DNA of 64,000 bases from Hyphomicrobiales bacterium. Its GTDB lineage: Bacteria; Pseudomonadota; Alphaproteobacteria; Rhizobiales; JAJFHB01. Positions 34,311 to 42,153 of the stretch are shown here, one piece after another. The notes beneath the pieces were generated by a model. That model was not told the DNA's origin and searched no databases. It worked only from the letters and a program-made list of their open reading frames with translations. Made by a program: the position numbers and the translations under genes. The stretch lies in assembly GCA_021775755.1 (NCBI GenBank), contig JAJFHE010000023.1, forward strand, positions 59,951 to 123,950, given 5' to 3'. The number at the start of each line of letters is the position of its first letter. Within the stretch, counting starts at the first letter, position 1.

Positions 34311-35555
34311 GTGACCACCGACCGCTCCGTTTCCTCGACTACAAGAGCCGACAAGCCAGTACGCATGGAAACCGAACGCGCAGAGGAACTCCACGACCAG
34401 GCGTTCGATTTCTATCGGCAGGGCGATCTGGATTCCGCACTCGCCACGGTGGAGCGGTCGCTGCTGGAAGATCTGACCTGGTCGACGAGCCACGCCACCC
34501 ACGCTCTCATTCTGGCCGCCAAGGGCGACGAACGCGCCGCCGAACGCGCCGCCCGCGCCGCCCTCAAGATCGAACCGAAATACGCCTATGCGCATTTTGC
34601 ACAAGGTGTTGTGCTGGTGGAGCGCGGCCGGTTCGAAGACGCCGAAAAAGCATTCGAACATGCGGTGCGCTACGACGGTTCATCGAGCGACTCTCTCATC
34701 CAGCTTGGACTGTGCCGGTGGCACCTTGGAAAGAACGAGCTGGCGCGGCGCGATTTCGAGCTCGCCGTGAGGCTCGATGCGAAAGATGCGCGCGCGCCGC
34801 ACTATCTCGCCTCCATGGCGCTTGAGGCGCACGATCCAGAAGCCGCGCTCAAATGGGTGGAAGACGCCCGCGCCCTTGAGCCGGACAATCCTGAAAGTGC
34901 CGCGCTCAAGGCCGAAACGCTGTGGGAACTCGGCCGACAGTCCGCCACACTTGAATGGCTGGATACCTGGTCCAAGGAACATCAGGGCCAGGTCTGGCCG
35001 CGAGAAATGGCGGCGCGATGCGCGCTTCAGATGGACCGCGAGGACGAAGCACGCGACTGGCTCGACGCGGCCCGCAAGATCGATCCGAACCGGCCGGACC
35101 TTCTGCTTCTCGATGCAGCGATATCCGCAAGCGCCGGCGACACGGATGCCGCACTTGCCGTACTGGAGCAACTGATCGAGGCGCAACCGCGCGATCTGGA
35201 CGGTTTGAACTACCGTGCGGCCCTGTTGCACGATGCCGGACGAGCGGGCGAGGCGGCAGCGCTATGTGAACGGGCGCTGGCGATCGATCCGGCAAACGCC
35301 GATGCGCGGGCCACACGCGCGCGCTGCCATCTCGCAGCTGGAGAGTATGATGCCGCGCAGGCGCTCGCGCTCGCGTTGAAGTCCGACCACCCGGACGATG
35401 AAAACATCGACGATATCCTCACCGCCATTCAATGGCGCCGCTCGCCGCTGACGCGGTTGTTCAACGATCCGGGCTGGCGCGCATTTCTGATTACCGCCGT
35501 CCTGCTCGCGGCCATGTTGGGCTATGTGGCGTGGACCGGCGGGCTGCTGCGCTAG
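34311..35555 (+). CDS. TPR protein with C-terminal membrane anchor
   Basis: A 414-residue protein built of tetratricopeptide repeats from about residue 22 to 370 (for example ELHDQAFDFYRQGDLDSAL and YAHFAQGVVLVERGRFEDAE), then a single hydrophobic helix at the very end (WRAFLITAVLLAAMLGYVAW). Such tail anchoring puts the repeats on the cytoplasmic face of the membrane, a scaffold for protein contacts. Partner unknown. Start: GTG at 34311, or ATG at 34365 (METERAEELHD), which would trim only a polar leader. Its TAG stop is in the CTAG that opens the second repeat copy. Confidence 0.85.
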   Translation: MTTDRSVSSTTRADKPVRMETERAEELHDQAFDFYRQGDLDSALATVERSLLEDLTWSTSHATHALILAAKGDERAAERAARAALKIEPKYAYAHFAQGVVLVERGRFEDAEKAFEHAVRYDGSSSDSLIQLGLCRWHLGKNELARRDFELAVRLDAKDARAPHYLASMALEAHDPEAALKWVEDARALEPDNPESAALKAETLWELGRQSATLEWLDTWSKEHQGQVWPREMAARCALQMDREDEARDWLDAARKIDPNRPDLLLLDAAISASAGDTDAALAVLEQLIEAQPRDLDGLNYRAALLHDAGRAGEAAALCERALAIDPANADARATRARCHLAAGEYDAAQALALALKSDHPDDENIDDILTAIQWRRSPLTRLFNDPGWRAFLITAVLLAAMLGYVAWTGGLLR

Positions 35556-35666
35556 ACCGCTTCAGGATCATATGAATTCGTTTGACCGGCAGCGTTGCGG
35601 CGCTTGCCCGGTACACTGCATCTCGCTCACGCCGCGCTCGCGTCTTCACGACCGGATTTCACCGGC
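35552..35666 (-). repeat. shortened copy of the CTAG repeat element
   Basis: In the orientation given by the complement of the 21365 element, its first about 38 bases match in 32 positions (through CGTTTGACCGG), and the following about 46 bases match the interior from GCGTTGCGG onward. The about 130 bases between are absent, and both edges of the missing segment end in ACCGG. The far inverted end is not present. The CTAG supplies the stop of the TPR gene. Confidence 0.65.
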
Positions 35667-36039
35667 GCGTTTTCACTGCGTGAGGGTGCGTGAAGGGAAC
35701 CGGAGCGGGCGTGAGCCATGCCGTATGTCTTCACCTAAGCAGCTGATACCACATCATCTTTCTGCCCAGACATCGTGCTTTCGATTGACATGCACGGACG
35801 CAAAGCCGGCGTAGACTCTTCCTTACCGAGCTGGGCCGATGGCCGTCGTTCACCGCCACCGGCCCGCGCAATAAGCCGGTTCCATACTGCTAATTCCCAG
35901 TGCCCGCAGCACCTGTTGCGGGCGGAGGAAAGCTCGCGGCTCAGCCCCGGGCAACGGCACCGGTTTTCCTGCACTCGGGAACAGCAGATCGTCCGATCTC
36001 GGGCGGTCGCACCCCGCAAACTCCGAAGGACACAGGAAA
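35667..36039. other. gene-free leader region upstream of a small exported protein
   Basis: Between the repeat copy and the ATG at 36040 I see no protein-like frame. A small hairpin (CCCGCA, 8-base loop, TGCGGG) lies near 35896-35915. No promoter pair with good spacing could be assigned. The gap including the repeat is 484 bases, so a long 5' leader or a small RNA is possible, but nothing in the sequence supports it directly. Confidence 0.3.
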
Positions 36040-36345
36040 ATGAAGATGCATGCACTGAAACTCACCCTCGCCACCGCCGCCCTGTTGGGAGCCACGGGCC
36101 TCGCCTTGGCCGAAGACACGCGTCTGCCCATGCAGACATCCCATGACAACTTCGCGGCGCGGTCCGGCTGTGGCCTTTATGGCCCGTGCTACCGGGTTTC
36201 AAACACCGTGCGGCCGCACGGCGTAACGCAGAGCGCGGCGGATCACGACAACCGCCCCGCAATGGTCGGGTTTCATGAAGTACTGGGAACGCATGGCTAC
36301 ATCGCCGGCTATGAAACGTTCAACGTGATCGATTCAATCCGCTGA
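36040..36345 (+). CDS. small exported hypothetical protein (101 aa)
   Basis: A signal peptide is clear: MKMHALKLTLATAALLGATG then LALAED, cleavage probably after ALA at about residue 24. The mature part of about 77 residues is polar, has two Cys close together (SGCGLYGPCYRV) and many His, and has no recognised domain. Probably periplasmic. ATG at 36040, preceded by AGGACACAGGAAAA. A strong terminator follows at 36371, so it is a single-gene transcript. The gene sits after a long gene-free region. I do not recognise the family. Confidence 0.8.
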   Translation: MKMHALKLTLATAALLGATGLALAEDTRLPMQTSHDNFAARSGCGLYGPCYRVSNTVRPHGVTQSAADHDNRPAMVGFHEVLGTHGYIAGYETFNVIDSIR

Positions 36346-36370
36346 CGTTTCCCTTTTTCTCAACTGACTT

Positions 36371-36403
36371 GCGCCGGTGCCGCGGACACCGGCGCCTTTT
36401 TTT
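36371..36403 (+). terminator. rho-independent terminator
   Basis: GCGCCGGTG, a 7-base loop and CACCGGCGC form a perfect 9-bp stem at 36371-36395, followed by C and seven T (36397-36403). It ends the transcript of the 101-aa exported protein, 25 bases after its stop codon. The clearest terminator in the window. Confidence 0.9.
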
Positions 36404-36464
36404 GCCGCAAGATTTGAATTGCGGCATTCTTGCGGGAACTTCGGTTCGCGTTTAGTCTGAAACC

Positions 36465-37304
36465 ATGGGGCGCTTGTGCATCAAAGAGTGTTACCGTTCC
36501 GCTGCGGCTGCAAAGCCTCTGGCGGTGCTTTCCTGTGCACTGTTGCTCGGGGCCTGTGCGAGTGAGCTTGCGCAGCCGTGGATTTCGAGCGAACCCTCAA
36601 GCCCCTACTTTGTCGAGACGCCGGCCAGCACACCTAATTCGTTTCCGATACTTCAGCTCTCGACCTACGATGAGGACAACTGGCAGCATGTCAGCCGGCG
36701 CGGCGAAACGCAGTACGATCAGGTTGTGGTCAGTCAGGCGCCGGCGATAAGTGCGAGAGGGCAATTCTCAGCCTCGGGCCTGTTCCGCAGAGTGAATTTC
36801 GATGCCAACGCCTGCCCGACGCTGCGCTGGCGCTGGCGGGTTTCATCGGTGCCCTTGAGCGCACGCCTCGACACCTGGGAGGGCGACGATGTTGCCGCTT
36901 CGATCTCCATCCTGTTTGGCGACCCGCGATCGTTCGAAAATCCGCAGCCCGTGCCGACGCTCAGATATGTATGGACCGGCATGAATGCCGAAGTCGGCGA
37001 TGTCGTTGTCAACCCGCACATGACCAACGCCGTGCGCAATGTCGTCGTGCGCCGTGGCGATGTAAGGCTCAACCAATGGGTCAGCGAGGAGCGCGATCTG
37101 GCAGCGGACTATATGCGCGCCTTCGGCAGACCGCCCTCGGACACCGTACATGCGGTGGCGATCTTCACCGACAACGACGATACCGGAGAGCCGGCGAGCG
37201 CCCACTACGGCGCCATCGAAGTGGTGTGTCGCTCAGAGAATGCGGCCAGCGGCGCGTCCGGCGATCACTCAGACCCCGGCAAACAGCAGGCCTTCGGTCT
37301 TTGA
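36465..37304 (+). CDS. DUF3047 lipoprotein
   Basis: A 279-residue protein with an N-terminal lipobox: after a hydrophobic stretch, LLLGACASELAQ, with the Cys near residue 32 expected to be lipidated. The mature part matches the DUF3047 pattern (CPTLRWRWRVSSVPLSA, then GDDVAASISILFGDP, TLRYVWTG, NVVVRRGD). Function of the family is unknown. It should sit at the periplasmic face of a membrane. Start: ATG at 36465. Its 3' end overlaps the convergent DUF1330 gene by 36 bases, so the last about 12 codons of each are antisense to one another. Confidence 0.88.
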   Translation: MGRLCIKECYRSAAAAKPLAVLSCALLLGACASELAQPWISSEPSSPYFVETPASTPNSFPILQLSTYDEDNWQHVSRRGETQYDQVVVSQAPAISARGQFSASGLFRRVNFDANACPTLRWRWRVSSVPLSARLDTWEGDDVAASISILFGDPRSFENPQPVPTLRYVWTGMNAEVGDVVVNPHMTNAVRNVVVRRGDVRLNQWVSEERDLAADYMRAFGRPPSDTVHAVAIFTDNDDTGEPASAHYGAIEVVCRSENAASGASGDHSDPGKQQAFGL

Positions 37305-37559
37305 GCCGGTATTGCGAAGCTCAATGAGCGGCTGGTAGTCCGGATCATTGTACCAGGCGCTCGCGGCTGCCTCGTCGGGAAACTCGATGAGGATCGTCAC
37401 CGTCTGCGCGGCACGATCACCCTCAATGTTCTTCGATTCCCGGCTTGCGGCCAGAACGCGGCCGCCATGTTTTTCAAGCAGCGCCTTGGTCGGAGGTCCG
37501 TATGCCTCGCGGAAGGAGCTGTCCCATTCGTCCATTTCGAAAATGATGTATGCCGCCAT
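37269..37559 (-). CDS. DUF1330 domain protein
   Basis: A 96-residue ferredoxin-like (dimeric alpha-beta barrel) protein of the DUF1330 family: AAYIIFEMDEWDSSFREAYG at the start, GGRVLAAS in the middle and FPDEAAASAWYNDPDYQPL towards the end. No reaction is established. Start: ATG at 37559. It lies opposite the DUF3047 gene and overlaps it by 36 bases at the 3' end. It is 131 bases downstream of the tRNA-Leu on the same strand and could be reached by its read-through. Confidence 0.92.
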   Translation of the reverse strand: MAAYIIFEMDEWDSSFREAYGPPTKALLEKHGGRVLAASRESKNIEGDRAAQTVTILIEFPDEAAASAWYNDPDYQPLIELRNTGSKTEGLLFAGV

Positions 37560-37690
37560 GATGTGCCTGTCCTTTCGAAGATGCTTTTTTCTGAGAGAGA
37601 TTAGTCACGCAAACGCATGACCCGCAGCCACGGTTTTCACCACGCGGATCACATCTGCGTGTGAAAGACATTCCCGTTCCTGGTGAATAT

Positions 37691-37777
37691 TGGTGCGGAT
37701 GGAGGGACTTGAACCCACACTTCCTTACGGAAACCAGATTTTGAATCTGGCGCGTCTACCAGTTCCGCCACATCCGC
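37691..37777 (-). tRNA. tRNA-Leu (anticodon CAA)
   Basis: The minus strand folds as a class II tRNA of 87 bases: acceptor GCGGATG/CATCCGC, D-arm with AACTGGTAGACGC, anticodon stem CCAGA/TCTGG around loop TTCAAAA (anticodon CAA, reads UUG), a long variable arm TTTCCGTAAGGAAG, T-loop TTCAAGT, discriminator A and an encoded CCA (37691-37693). One T-stem pair is a T-T mismatch. Confidence 0.96.
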
Positions 37778-37957
37778 ACTCAGAGTTTACGCACCTAGTA
37801 GTCTCTCATCCGGTGCGCGGCGCGATCATAAGCGCGCGCCGTCGGGCGTCAATGCTTTTTGCGCTGTCTGTGAGCCGCATCACATGCGCTCCCGGCGGAC
37901 CGCGTTATATCAGCATAATCACAACGCAGCCCGCGACCACTCAAAGGGAAAACACTC

Positions 37958-38020
37958 ATGTGCTATTACGAATATGTCTGGACCGGCCTTTATTACTCCT
38001 ACCAGTTTGTCTGCTTCTAG
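37958..38020 (+). CDS. candidate 20-residue microprotein
   Basis: A 63-base frame (ATG to TAG) encodes MCYYEYVWTG then LYYSYQFVCF: seven aromatic Tyr/Trp/Phe in the first half, many more in the second, and two Cys. AAAGGGAAAA sits about 8-17 bases upstream, a usable ribosome-binding site. The composition is far from random for this GC-rich genome. It lies between the tRNA and the YqaA gene, facing the latter (112 bases to its start). It may be a small membrane peptide or a leader for the downstream gene. I know of no matching family; expression is unproven. Confidence 0.4.
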   Translation: MCYYEYVWTGLYYSYQFVCF

Positions 38021-38132
38021 ACTCACACGAAAACGACGTATCAGCGGCCGCCCGACATAACCTGCCCGGCAGCCGCATTTCGTTGTGCGATATCGGCAAA
38101 CATCACCGTTGGCTCCGCCGGGGCAACCTGCT

Positions 38133-38726
38133 ATGAGGCGCACCATGCTGCGCCGCCTTTACAACTGGACCCTTGAACTCGCGCGCCATCGCCATGCGAC
38201 GCGTGCGCTGGCCCTGATCGCCTTCATTGAAAGCTCCATCTTCCCGATCCCGCCCGACGTGGTGATGATCCCCATGGTGATCGCGCAACGGGCGAAAGCT
38301 TGGATCATCGCCGCGGTCGCAACCGTATCGTCGGTGATCGGCGGGCTAGCGGGTTATGCCATCGGCTTTTTCCTGTTCGAAGCCGTTGGACAGCCGCTGC
38401 TTGAGCTCTACGGCTATGGCGACAAGTTCACCGAATTTGCCGGCCGCTATAACGAATGGGGCGCCTGGATCGTGTTCATCGCCGGCGTCACCCCGTTCCC
38501 CTACAAAGTGATCACCATCGCCAGTGGTGTCACGGCACTTAACCTGCCAGTCTTTATCCTGGCCAGCATCGTCGCGCGGGGCTTGCGGTTCTTCGTGCTT
38601 TGCGGACTGCTTTACTGGTTCGGCCCGCCGATCCGCGACTTTGTCGAGAAGTATCTGGGTCTGGTGGCAACCGCCTTCGTGATCCTGCTGATCGGCGGTT
38701 TTGTGGTTGCGAAATACGCGTTTTAG
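38133..38726 (+). CDS. YqaA-like (DedA/VTT superfamily) membrane protein
   Basis: A 197-residue inner-membrane protein with the VTT/SNARE-associated fold: FIESSIFPIPPDVVMIPMVI is the re-entrant Pro-rich loop, and GVTPFPYKVITIASGVTALN the second signature. About five hydrophobic segments. Members help membrane homeostasis and lipid scrambling; the YqaA subgroup is uncharacterised. ATG at 38133; the frame is open 16 codons upstream but without a site. dsbB starts 17 bases downstream on the same strand, so they are probably co-transcribed. Confidence 0.9.
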   Translation: MRRTMLRRLYNWTLELARHRHATRALALIAFIESSIFPIPPDVVMIPMVIAQRAKAWIIAAVATVSSVIGGLAGYAIGFFLFEAVGQPLLELYGYGDKFTEFAGRYNEWGAWIVFIAGVTPFPYKVITIASGVTALNLPVFILASIVARGLRFFVLCGLLYWFGPPIRDFVEKYLGLVATAFVILLIGGFVVAKYAF

Positions 38727-38742
38727 GAAAGAGCACTGTGAC

Positions 38743-39258
38743 ATGAGTAGCGCGACGGAAAGTTTATCGATTGTGGAAGGCAGCCGCAGCCGCCTTGCTG
38801 CCGCGGCAGTGTTTGCGGGCTCGACGGCAACCATTCTCGGCGCCTGGGCGTTTGAGCACATCGGCGGGCTTGCGCCCTGCCCGATGTGCCTGACCCAGCG
38901 CTGGTTTCACTATGCCGCCATTCCCCTGGCGCTCGTACTTTTCGTTCTGACGTATCGCGGCGGCAGCTCGGGTGTGGTGCGCGGCGGGCTGGTCCTTTGC
39001 GCTCTTATCCTGCTGGCAGGCGCCACCTATGCGGCTTATCACGCCGGCGTCGAATATCACTGGTGGGAAGGGCCGCAGGCCTGCTCGGGCGGCGGCATGT
39101 CGAGCGACGGCGTTCTGCCCAATCTCAATTCGCTCAATGTGGTGAGCTGTACCGAGGCTGCCTGGACCCTGTTCGGCATATCGCTCGCGGGTTACAACGT
39201 GCTGTTGTCAATCGCGCTCGGCGCCATCGCATTGTGGGGCGCGCGCGCGGCTTCCTGA
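38743..39258 (+). CDS. dsbB: disulfide bond formation protein DsbB
   Basis: A 171-residue inner-membrane protein with four helices. It re-oxidises DsbA and passes electrons to quinone. The first periplasmic pair is CPMC in LAPCPMCLTQRW; the second pair is Cys in GPQACSGGG and VVSCTEAAW. Shorter loops than Escherichia coli DsbB but the usual pattern for alphaproteobacteria. Start: ATG at 38743 with AGGAAAGAG upstream. It follows the YqaA-like gene; the HIG1-type gene is convergent, ending 8 bases further on. Confidence 0.9.
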   Translation: MSSATESLSIVEGSRSRLAAAAVFAGSTATILGAWAFEHIGGLAPCPMCLTQRWFHYAAIPLALVLFVLTYRGGSSGVVRGGLVLCALILLAGATYAAYHAGVEYHWWEGPQACSGGGMSSDGVLPNLNSLNVVSCTEAAWTLFGISLAGYNVLLSIALGAIALWGARAAS

Positions 39259-39265
39259 ACGGCTA

Positions 39266-39454
39266 TTACGAAGAGAAATACACTGCGGCCATGATGATAA
39301 TGACCGCGACAAACTGCAGTCCGACGCGCCAGCGCATAAGCATCTGTGATCTGTTGGCGCTGCCGCCACGCATCATGTTCCACAAGCCCATGAGCAGCAC
39401 ACAGGCCACCGCGGCCAGAGCGAAGGGAACAAGATTTGAAAAGAACCAGTCCAT
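39266..39454 (-). CDS. twin-transmembrane HIG1-type small protein
   Basis: A 62-residue protein with two hydrophobic helices (FSNLVPFALAAVACVLLMGL and VGLQFVAVIIIMAAVYF) joined by the loop WNMMRGGSANRSQMLMRWR. This loop and layout match the HIG1-N domain found in small alphaproteobacterial membrane proteins and in mitochondrial respiratory supercomplex factors. A link to cytochrome oxidase is known for the mitochondrial relatives; here it is only suggested. Start: ATG at 39454. Convergent with dsbB. Confidence 0.88.
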   Translation of the reverse strand: MDWFFSNLVPFALAAVACVLLMGLWNMMRGGSANRSQMLMRWRVGLQFVAVIIIMAAVYFSS

Positions 39455-39513
39455 GCATCACTTTCTAAGCTTTCATCAGCCATAAAGCCAGCGTCGCCAG
39501 CGGGCTTGTCTGG

Positions 39514-40356
39514 TCAGTCGCCGACGGCGCCCATGAAGGCGTTGAAGGCGCGGCGAGGGAGGATGCGCTTCAACAGCAAAAGCGCGTGCGTCGGCACGGT
39601 GACATAGTAGTTGGGCTTCGGATTTGCGCTGGTCAGGGCATGGCGCAGTTTTGCGCACACCGCCTCCGGGCCGAGCTCGAACGGCGCCGAACCGGCGGTC
39701 TCCAGACGTTTGAGTTGCCTCTCGTATTCTTCGCGGTTTGCGGATCGCTCGACATCGATGTGCTTTTGAAAATGCTTGAGCGCGTTTTCGCGAAACTTCG
39801 ACGTAATCGGGCCCGGAGCAATCGAAACGACATGAATGCCGGTGCCCTTGAGTTCAAGGCGCAGGGTGTCCGTCAGCCCCTCCAGTGCGAATTTGGATGC
39901 GACATAGGCCCCGCGCCCGCGCAAGGGAACGAACCCGAGGATGGACGAGTTCTGCACAATCCGCCCGGCACCGTTCGCCCGCATGAGCGGCAGGAGGCGC
40001 CGCGTCAGATCATGCCAGCCAAGGACATTGGCTTCGAATTGCTGGCGCAGCGCTTCCACGGGAAGATCTTCAACGGCGCCCGGCTGCCCGTAGGCACCGT
40101 TGTTGAACAGCGCGAAAAGCCGGCCGTCGAGGAGGTGCGAGATTTCTTCGGCGGCTGCCGCGATGGTGGCAGGCTGTGCATAGTCAAGCAGCACCGTTTC
40201 AAGCCCGTCGCGGACAAGCTCGCGCATGTCGTCATCACGCCGCGCCGTGGCGATAACGCGCCAGCCACGCTTATGAAGATCGAGAGCGCAGTGCCGGCCG
40301 ATCCCTGTCGAACAACCGGTTATGACGATGGAATTCGAAGTGCCCCCGCCCACCAT
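39514..40356 (-). CDS. short-chain dehydrogenase/reductase
   Basis: A classical SDR of about 280 residues: cofactor site VITGCSTGIGRHCA, FNNGAYG in place of NNAG, and active-site Ser, Tyr, Lys in VQNSSILG and GRGAYVASKFALEG. The C-terminal half (YVTVPTHALLLLKRILPRR) resembles the extended SDRs often labelled oxidoreductases of lipid or sterol metabolism. I chose the ATG at 40356; TTG at 40368 and GTG at 40362 are in frame. It abuts the acyl-CoA dehydrogenase stop, so the two are one operon. Confidence 0.9.
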   Translation of the reverse strand: MVGGGTSNSIVITGCSTGIGRHCALDLHKRGWRVIATARRDDDMRELVRDGLETVLLDYAQPATIAAAAEEISHLLDGRLFALFNNGAYGQPGAVEDLPVEALRQQFEANVLGWHDLTRRLLPLMRANGAGRIVQNSSILGFVPLRGRGAYVASKFALEGLTDTLRLELKGTGIHVVSIAPGPITSKFRENALKHFQKHIDVERSANREEYERQLKRLETAGSAPFELGPEAVCAKLRHALTSANPKPNYYVTVPTHALLLLKRILPRRAFNAFMGAVGD

Positions 40357-40364
40357 TTGCACGC

Positions 40365-42056
40365 TCAATTGCCGCCTTCGAGCAACCGGCGCGCAATGAC
40401 CTGGGCCTGGATCTCGCCGGCACCTTCAAAAATGTTGAGAATGCGCGCGTCGCACAGCACCCGGCTCACCGGAAACTCCAGCGAGAAGCCGTTGCCGCCA
40501 TGGATCTGCAGCGCATTGTCGGCGGCCGCCCAGGCAACACGGGCGCCAAGCAGCTTCGCCATGCCGGCTTCGAGATCGCAGCGCCTTCCCTCGTCTTTCT
40601 GACGGGCGGCGAAATAGGTGAGCTGGCGCGCCACCATGATCTCTACCGCCGACATGACAATCTTGTCGGCAACACGCGGAAAGGAAATTATCGGTTTTGC
40701 AAACTGCACGCGGTCGCGGCCATAGGCGAGCCCGAGCTCAAGTGCGTTCTGCGCGACACCGATGGCCCGCGCGGCGGTCTGGATCCTGGCGGACTCAAAC
40801 GTCTGCATGAGCTGTTTGAAGCCCTGGCCTTCGACGCCGCCCAGAAGGTTTTCCGCCTTGACCTCAAAATCGTCAAAGGCGATCTCGAACTCCTTCATGC
40901 CGCGATAGCCAAGCACCTCGATTTCACCGCCGCTCATTCCCTGGGCCGGGAACGGGTCGGCATCGTTGCCGCGCGGCTTTTCGGCAAGGAACATGGAGAG
41001 ACCGCGATAGCCCTTCTCATCGGGGTCGGTGCGGGCCAGCAGGGTCATGACATCGGCGCGCACCGGATGGGTGATCCATGTCTTGTTGCCGGTCACCCGG
41101 TAGACGTCCCCGTCGAGCACCGCACGGGTGCGCAGCGATGCGAGATCGGAGCCGGTGTTGGGCTCGGTGAACACGGCCGTCGGCAAGACTTCGCCCGATG
41201 CTATGAGCGGCAGCCATTTTTCCTGCTGTTCAGCCGTGCCGCCGCCGATAATCAGCTCTGCGGCAATTTCCGCGCGCGTGCCGAGCGAGCCGACGGCGAT
41301 GTAGCCGCGCGACAGCTCTTCGGATACGACGCACATGGATTCCTTGCCGAGACCGAGGCCGCCGGACTCTTCGGGCAGCGTCAGCGCAAATACGCCGAGC
41401 GATGCCAGCTCTTCGATCAGTTCAAGCGGTATGTAGTCGTTCTGGAGGTGCCAGGTTTGCGCATTCGGCACGACCTTTTCATCGGAAAAGCGGCGCATTT
41501 CCTCGCGCATCTGCTCCAGTGTTTCATCGAGCGCGGCGTTGCCGATGGTGGATGCCCCGTCCTGCTCTTCGATCAGGTCGCACATGCGTGCTCGCGCATC
41601 GCGTGTGTTTCCCTGGCGCAGAAAAACCGCCACCGCGGGGGTCGCGGTCATGGCGCGCATATCGGCTTCGTCGAGACCGAGATCGTACGGGCGCACAATC
41701 TCCGTCTGGTTCATGGGGATACCACCCGCCATCTGATTGAGATATTCGCCAAAAGCAATCTGGATGATGAGGGCTTCGATTTCACCGAAGCGGCCCTGGT
41801 CCTGCAGCCGCTCAGCGTATGTCGCCATCTGGCGCAGCGCTTCAACATAGGTGGCAAACCACGCCAGACCGTGCACCGCGTGCTGTTCCGCCTCCAAAGC
41901 GGCGGCCGACAGCCGGCCTGCGTCCGTGACCTGCTCGGCGATGCGCGTGCGCGCCTTGTGGTAGAGCACGCCAGCCGCATCGACCGCCTGATGCGCAAGA
42001 TCGATGAGGTTGTCTTTGGCAAGCCCGGTTGCGGTGTCGTGCGCGGCCATGCTCAT
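40365..42056 (-). CDS. mcd: acyl-CoA dehydrogenase, probable (2S)-methylsuccinyl-CoA dehydrogenase
   Basis: A flavoprotein of 563 residues, about 170 longer than ordinary acyl-CoA dehydrogenases because of an N-terminal helical domain (residues about 1-170). This length and extension are characteristic of Mcd, which oxidises methylsuccinyl-CoA to mesaconyl-CoA in the ethylmalonyl-CoA pathway. The FAD/substrate region has VFTEPNTGSDLASLRTRA and the catalytic Glu lies in ILNIFEGAGEIQAQVIARR. Start: ATG at 42056 with a perfect AGGAGG 7 bases upstream. Ccr and Ecm of the same pathway are in this window at 53-57 kb, supporting the call. The SDR gene follows. Confidence 0.82.
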   Translation of the reverse strand: MSMAAHDTATGLAKDNLIDLAHQAVDAAGVLYHKARTRIAEQVTDAGRLSAAALEAEQHAVHGLAWFATYVEALRQMATYAERLQDQGRFGEIEALIIQIAFGEYLNQMAGGIPMNQTEIVRPYDLGLDEADMRAMTATPAVAVFLRQGNTRDARARMCDLIEEQDGASTIGNAALDETLEQMREEMRRFSDEKVVPNAQTWHLQNDYIPLELIEELASLGVFALTLPEESGGLGLGKESMCVVSEELSRGYIAVGSLGTRAEIAAELIIGGGTAEQQEKWLPLIASGEVLPTAVFTEPNTGSDLASLRTRAVLDGDVYRVTGNKTWITHPVRADVMTLLARTDPDEKGYRGLSMFLAEKPRGNDADPFPAQGMSGGEIEVLGYRGMKEFEIAFDDFEVKAENLLGGVEGQGFKQLMQTFESARIQTAARAIGVAQNALELGLAYGRDRVQFAKPIISFPRVADKIVMSAVEIMVARQLTYFAARQKDEGRRCDLEAGMAKLLGARVAWAAADNALQIHGGNGFSLEFPVSRVLCDARILNIFEGAGEIQAQVIARRLLEGGN

Positions 42057-42153
42057 GGCGTCGCCTCCTGAAATACGGATCCCCGTGTCGGCGCTCCCTA
42101 TAGCATGAACTTGTGCAGTGCAAAATATCGCGCTTTAGCGGGGGGCAACCAGT

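Noticed and set aside
35790..35824. TTGACA at 35786 with TAGACT as a promoter pair
   Set aside because: The spacing is about 21 bases, too long for a standard promoter.
40500..42071. A 523-codon plus-strand open frame opposite the Mcd-like gene
   Set aside because: Fully antisense to a gene with strong family signatures; no recognisable motif.
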